DNA of 64,000 nucleotides from Bacteroidota bacterium (GTDB taxonomy: Bacteria; Bacteroidota; Bacteroidia; Bacteroidales; JAAUTT01), in NCBI GenBank assembly GCA_030706405.1, contig JAUZOO010000012.1:107890-171889 (forward strand), given 5' to 3'. Every line of letters begins with the position of its first letter. The first letter of the stretch is position 1. This document shows positions 8,322-16,369 of this stretch, piece after piece. A program made the position numbers and the translations under genes. The notes under the pieces are model-generated. The model was given only the letters and a program-made list of their open reading frames with translations, searched no databases and was not told the DNA's origin.

Positions 8322-9095
8322 ATGTGCTACTGGGTTGGAACAAAAAAAGTACGTCAGGAAATACTTCGCCGGTTCAATGAAGGGCCGCAGGACGAAATAG
8401 CCCAATTATTCTACGAAGTCTTTATTGCCAATAATCAACTTGAATTTAAAGAACATTATGTAGCCATTGGCAAAGGAAAACCAACTTTAACAACCTTGAT
8501 TAAAGAGGAAGGAAATCTCCAGTTCCGGAATATGCAATGGACCTTACCCTATTCCTATGTCGATAGTAAAACCGGGCAAACCATTACCCGCGAACTTCAA
8601 AACTCAACCTGTGAACGTGTTTTCTTTCAACACAAAGACCAAATATTTTCCAAACGCTGCCTCATACCCATTGATGGCTACTTCGAATACTATCACTTTA
8701 AGGGTGACACGTATCCCTATTACATCTATCCCCGGCAGGGTGGCATTTTCTACGCCGGAGGAATCTGGGAACAAAATCTAAACCACGATACCGGCGAAGT
8801 TGCAGAAACATTTTCCATTATTACCACGCCACCCAATCCGTTGGTTGCAAAGATTCACAACAATCCAAAAGCCCCCAATGGTCCCCGTATGCTTTTACTC
8901 ATCGAACCAGAGAATGCCCTCACTTACCTCAACGAAAACTTAAAAACCAACGATATCAAATCTCTCTTTCTCCCATACTCCGAACAAAACATGCAAGCAC
9001 ATACCGTCCTTCGATTTCAGCGAAAAGAAAACCTCCAATTCCTAAATACTCCCATAGTCTTGGAATATTGCGAATATCCTGAACTTGTGGCTTAG
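8322..9095 (+). CDS. SRAP (YedK/HMCES-type) abasic-site protein
   Basis: A 257-residue SOS-response-associated peptidase family protein, which crosslinks covalently to abasic sites in single-stranded DNA. After removal of Met1 the catalytic Cys2 (MCYWVG) becomes N-terminal. PIDGYFEYYHF supplies Glu122, and SIITTPPNPLVAKIHNNP supplies His179, the other active-site residues of the family. The usual MCGR start is altered to MCYW, common in Bacteroidota members. Its place after dinB and dnaE2 fits a DNA-damage role; the convergent metallohydrolase between them is probably a later insertion. 9096-9359 contains no gene. Confidence 0.88.
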   Translation: MCYWVGTKKVRQEILRRFNEGPQDEIAQLFYEVFIANNQLEFKEHYVAIGKGKPTLTTLIKEEGNLQFRNMQWTLPYSYVDSKTGQTITRELQNSTCERVFFQHKDQIFSKRCLIPIDGYFEYYHFKGDTYPYYIYPRQGGIFYAGGIWEQNLNHDTGEVAETFSIITTPPNPLVAKIHNNPKAPNGPRMLLLIEPENALTYLNENLKTNDIKSLFLPYSEQNMQAHTVLRFQRKENLQFLNTPIVLEYCEYPELVA

Positions 9096-9359
9096 CCTCA
9101 TTTTTATGACAACCTATTCCTCTTTTCGATCCAATTATTTAGTTACAGACGACATACTCAATCCATTAAATTATAACCAATAACCTATTTGTCAAACTTT
9201 GCGATTTACATATCATTTACGCTAACATATTTTGAACATGACCTCTATGGAGATATAGTTTAAATCATAAAGTCATTTATTAAGTATTGACTTAAATCTA
9301 TTAAAACAGTAAATTTATTTATCTAAAAAAAGCATCCTAAATACTTAAACAATACTACT

Positions 9360-10550
9360 ATGGCTTTAAATTATAGAAAATATATAAGTGATTTCCAACT
9401 CATATTATCTGTTCTAATTTCAACAAGTCAGTTGTTTTCTCTTTTCTTATTTACTGACAAAATATCTTCATTTTTTTGGCTTTACCCATATTGGATAGTG
9501 GGTATAATTTGGATTCTTTCAATTGTTGTTATATTTATTCCAATTTATACTAAAGAAACTCTTTTATCAGATTTGCATGGTTCTCCCATAATTACTAAAA
9601 AACCTAAAATTTCTTTCAAATTAAAAATTGCCATAATTTCTATTAATACCCTTATTGCATTATTCTCATTTTTGTACGTTCACAAAAAATTAAAGCCTGA
9701 AGACGGTCCCATAACTAAGCCTCCTTATTCTAGTCTATTCAATTCTGTAAAGGCGGCAACTTTAAATCACGCATCACTAAATAATACTGTCAAGATTAGG
9801 TGGACACTTGTTGAAAATTACTCAACTCTTCGCTCTTCTCAAGATGATGATAATAATTTAACAATTGAGCCAGACAATGAAATTACTCCCAAGTTGATTT
9901 ATAAAAAGGGGAAAAGGGAAGATAACCCAAATGATTACTATTTTGACAAAATTTATTTTTGGTTGAAAAAAAGATGCCGTGAAAAAAATCAAAGACAGTA
10001 TTTATATTTTTTAGGAAATACAAAATACGATGTAAATCTAATAAGCCTAACATTTGAACATCCAGATTTGGTAAATAATCTTTGCCCATCAATCTCTGAA
10101 TTTAACAAAATGTCTCCAGACTCTCAGTTAATTATACGAAGGTGGTTTACTAATTACATAGGGCAATGGAAAGCCAAAATATGTATTACAATCGATAATT
10201 CTTTAGGGAGTAAGGATCTCCAAATCTTTAAATTTATTTATGATATAAGTGAAATTAGTGTATTTAAGAGTGGAAATGATACAATTAAAATTCCTCATCA
10301 AGTTTTCTCCTTTGACATACCTTTTAAAACGGGACGCTTCGAATTTAGATTTACAAGTCAAGGAGATGAAGTCTCTGTTCACAAAGGAAAGGTGAGATAC
10401 ATTGACATAATTTTAAGCCCAGATGAGAAATGTCCGATTTCACCAAGTTGGAAAGGAGATGCAAGTTTAGCTACCAATGTCGGTATAATTAAAATTGGCC
10501 ACCTGAATTTCCGTACTTTTAATCCTTACCTATGGAAAGGTAAGAAATAA
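9360..10550 (+). CDS. Membrane-anchored protein of unknown function
   Basis: A 396-residue protein I do not recognise. Three hydrophobic segments lie near residues 12-32, 40-62 and 82-102, followed by about 290 residues with no membrane segments. The C-terminal part looks beta-rich (for example WTLVENYSTLRSS and VFSFDIPFKTGRFEFRFTSQG), like an adhesive or ligand-binding fold, and by the topology could lie on either face of the membrane. The gene is very AT-rich and opens the accessory island; no partner is evident. Confidence 0.5.
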   Translation: MALNYRKYISDFQLILSVLISTSQLFSLFLFTDKISSFFWLYPYWIVGIIWILSIVVIFIPIYTKETLLSDLHGSPIITKKPKISFKLKIAIISINTLIALFSFLYVHKKLKPEDGPITKPPYSSLFNSVKAATLNHASLNNTVKIRWTLVENYSTLRSSQDDDNNLTIEPDNEITPKLIYKKGKREDNPNDYYFDKIYFWLKKRCREKNQRQYLYFLGNTKYDVNLISLTFEHPDLVNNLCPSISEFNKMSPDSQLIIRRWFTNYIGQWKAKICITIDNSLGSKDLQIFKFIYDISEISVFKSGNDTIKIPHQVFSFDIPFKTGRFEFRFTSQGDEVSVHKGKVRYIDIILSPDEKCPISPSWKGDASLATNVGIIKIGHLNFRTFNPYLWKGKK

Positions 10551-10641
10551 TGTTAAACATTTTATAAGATTTATACTTATTTGTTAACTTTTGTTTCATT
10601 TTATCTACATTAGTGGTTTGTTATCATAAGATTTCGACCCT

Positions 10642-11514
10642 GTGGAACTCTCTAATTTTATTGTTAAGACTATCTTAAATTCCAATCAATTAAAAGCCGT
10701 TGAAGCAACCGAAGGCCCCCTTCTCGTTATCGCTGGTCCTGGTTCCGGTAAAACAAAAACCCTCGTTGAACGCATCGTTTACCTTTCACTTAAAGGCGTA
10801 AAATCCGAAAACATAATGGTTGCTACCTTTACCGAAAAAGAGGCAAGGGAGCTTATTACCCGTGTCTCAAACCGTTTGTTAGAGCTAGACCTAAAGGTCA
10901 ACCTCAACGAAATGTACATCGGTACTTTACATTCTATTTTTCTTCGAATACTCGAAGAAAACCGAGAATACACACGACTCAAACGCAATTATAGACTACT
11001 CGATCAGTTCGACCAACGATATTTCGTTTTCCGAAATATCAAAGCATACAAAAACATTGAAAACTCCGAACTCCTTTTCAAAAGTCACAAAATATCCGAC
11101 TGGAAAAAAGCCGACATCGTAATTTCTTATATCGGCAAAGTTTCAGAAAAATCCTTCCATTTGGACCACTACTGTTTCGACAGCCACCCCGAACAGAAAA
11201 TGTTCCGTACTCTGCTCGCCGATGATAAAGTCGAAAAAGTCTGGTTCACCGGTATGCTCACGCACGGTCAAACTGACTTTGTAATACCTTACATTGATCA
11301 TGAGTCACATACCTTGCGCAGCTATTACCCCGATTTCTTGGTTCAATTAACCGATGGCTCATACATAATCCTCGAAGTAAAAGGCGACAACATGATTGAC
11401 GACAGCGTCGTCAAATCAAAACAAGAATACGCCTCCCAACTCGCCATCGCCAGCCAAATGAAATACCAAATAATCAAAGGCTCCGATGCAATGAAGGGTA
11501 TAACTATCAACTAA
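10642..11514 (+). CDS. Chimeric ORF: UvrD helicase N-terminus joined to PD-(D/E)XK nuclease end
   Basis: A 290-residue ORF with a GTG start. Residues 1-165 match the first part of a UvrD/Rep helicase: the Q-motif-like LNSNQLKAVEATEGPLLVIAG, Walker A AGPGSGKTKT, motif Ia ATFTEKEARELITRV and GTLHSIFLRILEE. All later helicase motifs are missing. From about residue 170 the sequence switches to the end of a restriction-type helicase/nuclease: DSHPEQKMFRTLL, then YYPDFLV...ILEVKGD, a PD-(D/E)XK active site. The parts come from different large enzymes, so it is most likely a recombination remnant that kept an open frame. Base composition is closer to the core than to its AT-rich neighbours. Confidence 0.7.
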   Translation: MELSNFIVKTILNSNQLKAVEATEGPLLVIAGPGSGKTKTLVERIVYLSLKGVKSENIMVATFTEKEARELITRVSNRLLELDLKVNLNEMYIGTLHSIFLRILEENREYTRLKRNYRLLDQFDQRYFVFRNIKAYKNIENSELLFKSHKISDWKKADIVISYIGKVSEKSFHLDHYCFDSHPEQKMFRTLLADDKVEKVWFTGMLTHGQTDFVIPYIDHESHTLRSYYPDFLVQLTDGSYIILEVKGDNMIDDSVVKSKQEYASQLAIASQMKYQIIKGSDAMKGITIN

Positions 11515-11568
11515 CGATCTTTTATTGATAAGCTAATTTTTAAAAAATAGTTACAATTTATTATAAGT

Positions 11569-14500
11569 ATGGAAGTTACTGAAAAAGAAGTTGCAATTGC
11601 ATATCATCGTTTGAAGACTCACGTCTATTATGATACTAGCGACTTATTTATTAGAAGACAATTAGCAATTTTTGAAACAAATATTGAAGAATCCTTTTGT
11701 AGTTTTTTCAATGTAAATAAAGAATATAGCACTGCTTATAATCAAAAAGCAGCTGCAAATGAATTTACCAGAGATTCTTTTTGGAGCGTTTCCTTAACAC
11801 TAAAATTCAAATTCGAAGTAATTGCAAACGCAATAAATAAAGATCGCTCTTTCTTTAGTCCATTTTTTAAAAAGATGGAAATTAGGTATATGCCTAAATC
11901 ATTCGTATCTAGTAATTTACCCTTAAATTTCATTACCAACAAAAGAGTACAACAAAAATACAATGTAGAAAGGCTAACAGCATTTATCGATATCCCAATT
12001 GAATTACACATTATTACAGTATTGTGGATAATGAAATATGGACATTACCTTGATAATGAATTAAGTGATTATGCTTATGGCAATCGACTTCTTTTAAACC
12101 AAGAGAAGTCGGATTTAGTTCAAGGCTCAAGTCTTTTTAAACCTTATTATAAACAATATCAAAATTGGCGAGATAATTCAATTAAAATTGTAAAAACTGC
12201 TTTGGAGGACAAGCAAGATGTAATGTTCATTAATTTGGATATCAAGGACTACTATTATTCGGTAAGGCTAGATCTTGATAGTTTAATGAAAGTTGACAAA
12301 TTAAAGAATAAAATAAAATGTCAAAATCTATTAAGCTTATTTAAAGGCATTCACAAGTTATTTACAAAAAAAATTAAATCTAAAAATCTTCCGAAAGAAT
12401 ATGGTCCAACTATTACAAAAAATGAAGTAACCCTTCCTATTGGTCTTTTATCATCTTTTATTTTAGGTAATCATTATTTAAAAAAATTAGATGACAATGT
12501 TATAAAAAACTTAAAACCACTATATTATGGGCGCTATGTGGATGACATTTTATTCGTTATTAAAAGTCCCAGTTACGTTGAAAATCTATATGATGAAATT
12601 GATAAATCAAATAACCAAAATGGAATTGAAAATATTATAAACAAGGAACTTCCAAATATTATTGAAATAATAAAACACTCTGATGATACTAATTCAAAGG
12701 AGAGTAGCAATCTTATTAAACTAAAACTCTACAATACATTATTTTGTCAACCAGATAAAACGCTTCTATATTATTTTGACCACCTCGAATCTGATTTGGT
12801 AATTGATAGACTAAAACGTGAGATGGATTTACGTTCTAGTGAGTTCCGTGATATTCCTTTCGACGATGCTGATCTAAATTTTGAAGATAAGGCCTACCAT
12901 TTTTTATATGATGGATCCGAAGGCAAAATAAAAACACTAAAAGATTTCAAAGAAGATCGTTATGGACTAAGTATTTATCTTTCAAGTAAAATATATATCG
13001 CATTAAAACATAATAAAAAAATAGATGCATTAGAATCAAAAAAGATACTAAAATTTTTCATGGGATTAAATTGTTTAGAATTTTATCGGCTATGGGAAAA
13101 GGTATTAACATTTTTTTTGATAAATAATGATCCCGCTGCTTTTGTAGAATTCTACACCCATACGTATATTCAAATTGACAAAATTGATAAAATCAAGAGC
13201 CTTAGTGTTAAAAAGATTGAAATTAATAAAAGTTTAAAACTTTATTTAGACCATGCGTTAGAAATGGCTTTAGCATTAAATCCTTATTTTGTTTGTCAAA
13301 GCAAATCTGCTCATAAAAAGCTTGTATTTTTTCAAACTGAAAACAAGGAATTATATAATTGCCTAGTTGGTCCAGATGAAGAATTAACAAACGAAAAAGC
13401 TTATCATATAAGTAGATTCAGAGAAAGCAATTTGATTAGACACCAATATATTGCCCAACCATTGCTTAATTATACAAATCTCGCAAGGGACAAACATTAT
13501 AATCTAACTGGATTAGCTTTACCTTTTAAGGACTCGTATAATAAAATTTTAGAATTTGATGAAATTTCAAAAGAAAATTCTCCTCGCCAGGTTAGATTCT
13601 GGGAATGTTGCCTCGCAATTATCCATAAAAAAATTGCAAATATAGAATCTAAGTTAACTGTAACAACTGATGATCATTTAGTAGATTTATTCAATTTAGA
13701 AACCGCTAATCATGATTCTGTAAATCCCAGATTTTATCTAGATGAAGCGTTTGAATTATATAAAAGTATAAATTCAATTCATTTACCTGATCATATATTA
13801 AATTATGACAAATTAAAAGAATCTTTTTTTAGCATTGTTGGACATGAAAATATTAACAACAATTGCGATCTTATTGAATTCAGAATAAATGCTCTTGAAA
13901 ATTTGGATACAGTTAGAATAGCTTTTGCAAATACAAAGGTGGATGAGCAAAATATACATCAAAGTATAAATGGTAATCCTAATCTCTCTGTTAATAGATT
14001 TAGAACTATTCAAAAGATTTTTAAGCAAACTCGTGACGAAAAGGCAAATATGTTATTATTACCTGAAAACTCACTACCTTATCAATTATTATCAAGTCTC
14101 TGTAGGTTTTCTGTTGACAATTCAGTATTATCGATAGCTGGCTTGGAACATTGGACTATTAATAATTATTCTTTAAATTTTATTGTTACAGTTTTACCCG
14201 TAGTGGTAAACAATATAAATGAAGCAGTTGTATTAATCCGGTTAAAAAACCATTATGCTCATTCTGAAAAAAATTTAATTCTTGGTGAACATCTTTTTTG
14301 TCCTAAGCCATCTGTATATAGATATGACTTAATAAATTGGCGCAACATTTACTTTACATCATTTTATTGTTTTGAACTAGCCAATATTTCTCATCGATGT
14401 CTGTTTAGATCTAAAATTGATTTATTGATTGTTTCAGAATACAATAAAGATACTCCTTTCTACTCAAATTTAGTGGAATCTGCTTCTCGGGATATTCACG

Positions 14501-14793
14501 CCTACGTGGCCCAAGTTAACACTAGCCAGTATGGTGATTCTCGGCTAATCAAACCTTCTAGTTCGGAAACAAAAGATATTTTAAAACTCAAAGGAGGTGA
14601 AAATGATACTGTACTAATTGGAAAAATTAATTTTAAATCCCTTAGAACATTTCAACGATTAAAATACAATGCTACAATTAATAATAAGGAATTTAAACCT
14701 TTACCTCCTGATTTTGACTATCAAAATGCAATAAATAGAGAAAAAAATAAATTCATAATTCCTTTACCTAAAGATGCTGAAAAAGAATTTTAA
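11569..14793 (+). CDS. Reverse transcriptase-nitrilase fusion, DRT1/UG1-like antiphage protein
   Basis: A 1074-residue fusion. The reverse transcriptase core runs from about residue 60 to 400, with the first catalytic Asp in FINLDIKDYYYSV (Asp224) and the YVDD box at 323-326. After a helical middle region, a carbon-nitrogen hydrolase (nitrilase) domain fills about residues 790-1050. Its triad is complete: Glu833 (LLLPENSLP), Lys893 (IRLKNHY) and Cys934 (FYCFEL). RT-nitrilase fusions are the defence-associated reverse transcriptase group DRT1/UG1 and related UG classes, which protect against phages. The exact UG class needs a phylogeny. The gene is very AT-rich and sits in an island with other defence-type genes. 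Confidence 0.85.
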   Translation: MEVTEKEVAIAYHRLKTHVYYDTSDLFIRRQLAIFETNIEESFCSFFNVNKEYSTAYNQKAAANEFTRDSFWSVSLTLKFKFEVIANAINKDRSFFSPFFKKMEIRYMPKSFVSSNLPLNFITNKRVQQKYNVERLTAFIDIPIELHIITVLWIMKYGHYLDNELSDYAYGNRLLLNQEKSDLVQGSSLFKPYYKQYQNWRDNSIKIVKTALEDKQDVMFINLDIKDYYYSVRLDLDSLMKVDKLKNKIKCQNLLSLFKGIHKLFTKKIKSKNLPKEYGPTITKNEVTLPIGLLSSFILGNHYLKKLDDNVIKNLKPLYYGRYVDDILFVIKSPSYVENLYDEIDKSNNQNGIENIINKELPNIIEIIKHSDDTNSKESSNLIKLKLYNTLFCQPDKTLLYYFDHLESDLVIDRLKREMDLRSSEFRDIPFDDADLNFEDKAYHFLYDGSEGKIKTLKDFKEDRYGLSIYLSSKIYIALKHNKKIDALESKKILKFFMGLNCLEFYRLWEKVLTFFLINNDPAAFVEFYTHTYIQIDKIDKIKSLSVKKIEINKSLKLYLDHALEMALALNPYFVCQSKSAHKKLVFFQTENKELYNCLVGPDEELTNEKAYHISRFRESNLIRHQYIAQPLLNYTNLARDKHYNLTGLALPFKDSYNKILEFDEISKENSPRQVRFWECCLAIIHKKIANIESKLTVTTDDHLVDLFNLETANHDSVNPRFYLDEAFELYKSINSIHLPDHILNYDKLKESFFSIVGHENINNNCDLIEFRINALENLDTVRIAFANTKVDEQNIHQSINGNPNLSVNRFRTIQKIFKQTRDEKANMLLLPENSLPYQLLSSLCRFSVDNSVLSIAGLEHWTINNYSLNFIVTVLPVVVNNINEAVVLIRLKNHYAHSEKNLILGEHLFCPKPSVYRYDLINWRNIYFTSFYCFELANISHRCLFRSKIDLLIVSEYNKDTPFYSNLVESASRDIHAYVAQVNTSQYGDSRLIKPSSSETKDILKLKGGENDTVLIGKINFKSLRTFQRLKYNATINNKEFKPLPPDFDYQNAINREKNKFIIPLPKDAEKEF

Positions 14794-14810
14794 AAAATAA
14801 TCATTATTCA

Positions 14811-15692
14811 ATGAAAAACAGAATCCTTTCCTTCTCCATTGCCCTGGCAATAACATTACTCCCTTTTCTGAGTAATCCCGTATTTTGTCAGTCCCACCAT
14901 TCAGCAAAAGCCACGTCGACCACCAATGTCAACATGGCCCTGGGCAATCCCAGTAACGCAACAACATCAACGGTCAATGCCAATAACTATTTGATGCAAA
15001 AACCGCAGTATTGCCTCTCCTACAACAATAAAAACCACATCCCCAATTGGGTGAGTTGGCATGTCCAAACCTCAGATATTGGCCCCGTTGATCGCAAAAA
15101 TGATTTCCGTCCCGATGACTTACTTCCCGCAAACTGGTATCATGTTTCTTCTACCGATTACATAAGATCTGGATTTGATCGAGGACACCAATGCCCCTCC
15201 GCCGATCGCACCAGTTATGAAGAAAACAATTCCGCTACATTCCTTATGACAAACATGATACCCCAGGCTCCCAACAACAACCGGATAACTTGGATGCATC
15301 TCGAATCTTATTGCCGTAGCCTGGTTTTCCAAGGAAACGAACTTTATATCATTTGTGGAGTCTATGGTCAAGGTGGCATCGGTAGTGCAAAACCAGATAT
15401 CGTACGTACCCTGCAAAGCGGAGTTACAGTACCAGCCCAAACATGGAAAATTATCGTCGTACTTCCCTCCGGAGAAAACGATCTTTCCCGTATAACCACC
15501 CAAACCCGTGTTATAGCCGTATTAATGCCCAACACCCAGGACTGCTCAAAACATCCCTGGCAAAATTATCGCGTATCCGTCGATTCCATCGAACACCTCT
15601 CCGGTTTTAATTTCCTTTCCAACATTCCAGAAAATATCCAAAAGGTAATTGAATCAAAGGTTGATAATACCCCAGTAAATAAGCAGATTTAA
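14811..15692 (+). CDS. Secreted DNA/RNA non-specific endonuclease (NUC1 family)
   Basis: A 293-residue nuclease of the beta-beta-alpha-metal (EndoG/NucA) type. It has a signal peptide (1-26, ending VFCQ) and the signature DRGHQCPSADR with the catalytic His126. The magnesium ligand asparagine is in NMIPQAPNNNRITW (about Asn157). It begins 17 bp after the RT-nitrilase stop but has higher GC and a secretion signal, so it is probably not part of that defence unit; extracellular DNA scavenging is the usual role. 15693-15983 has no gene; a short repeated TTTGTCATTAAAAA at its end lies just upstream of the next ORF. Confidence 0.85.
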   Translation: MKNRILSFSIALAITLLPFLSNPVFCQSHHSAKATSTTNVNMALGNPSNATTSTVNANNYLMQKPQYCLSYNNKNHIPNWVSWHVQTSDIGPVDRKNDFRPDDLLPANWYHVSSTDYIRSGFDRGHQCPSADRTSYEENNSATFLMTNMIPQAPNNNRITWMHLESYCRSLVFQGNELYIICGVYGQGGIGSAKPDIVRTLQSGVTVPAQTWKIIVVLPSGENDLSRITTQTRVIAVLMPNTQDCSKHPWQNYRVSVDSIEHLSGFNFLSNIPENIQKVIESKVDNTPVNKQI

Positions 15693-15983
15693 TTAGGAAG
15701 GAAGCATCTCGAACCGCTGTCCCCCTACACTGCCTGCCATGTTACTAAAAAGAAGGACCATGCTCAATTTGCAATTTTGTAACAATAATTGGTATGAAGT
15801 GAATTCTGTTTAGGAACAATTCAATAGACAATAATTGTAATAAAGAAATCATACAAATTTTATAAAAAGATCAGGAGGTTAGTCTTTTATTATAAAATTT
15901 GACTGATTTCCTTAAATCATTTGATCAGCTAATAATAATGTTGTCATTAAAAAACATATTTTTGTCATTAAAAATTAGATATT

Positions 15984-16367
15984 ATGATAAATACAGGTTA
16001 TTCAGAATTATTAAATGCTTTTAAAATTCATTCCAAAATTCCCGAGAGTAACCTTCTCTTATTCTATACAGTTGAATGTGGTTTGAAACATTTATTTTTA
16101 AAAAACAACAAAACAGTTAAGAAACAAACCATAAAAGACTTTGATATAGGCACCCACGATTTGTTTGATTTAATATCTTTTTGTAAAATTCCAAGGTCCA
16201 TTTCTATAAAAAGTCAATCGAGAACCAATAGAAATTCGAAGGAATCAATCCCATTAAAGGAAATTCACCAAGCTTGGCGTTATGGAGTAACTCTGAAACA
16301 AGAAGACGAGATAGAGGTGGTTGCTAATCTAAAAAATTTAGTTGTTTATATCGAAGAAAGGATTTAA
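15984..16367 (+). CDS. Small HEPN-like helical protein
   Basis: A 127-residue, mostly helical protein. The pattern LLLFYTVECGLKHLFLKNNK, then GTHDLFDLISFCKIP, then a final WRYG...VVANLKNLVVYIEERI resembles HEPN-fold proteins (helix with YTVECGLK, THDL turn, C-terminal helix). The ribonuclease motif RX4-6H of active HEPN toxins is not evident, so this would be a non-catalytic or sensor/partner version. It ends two bases before the start of the ATPase gene, so the two are almost certainly co-translated. The HEPN assignment is by eye and needs a profile search. Confidence 0.5.
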   Translation: MINTGYSELLNAFKIHSKIPESNLLLFYTVECGLKHLFLKNNKTVKKQTIKDFDIGTHDLFDLISFCKIPRSISIKSQSRTNRNSKESIPLKEIHQAWRYGVTLKQEDEIEVVANLKNLVVYIEERI

Positions 16368-16369
16368 TC

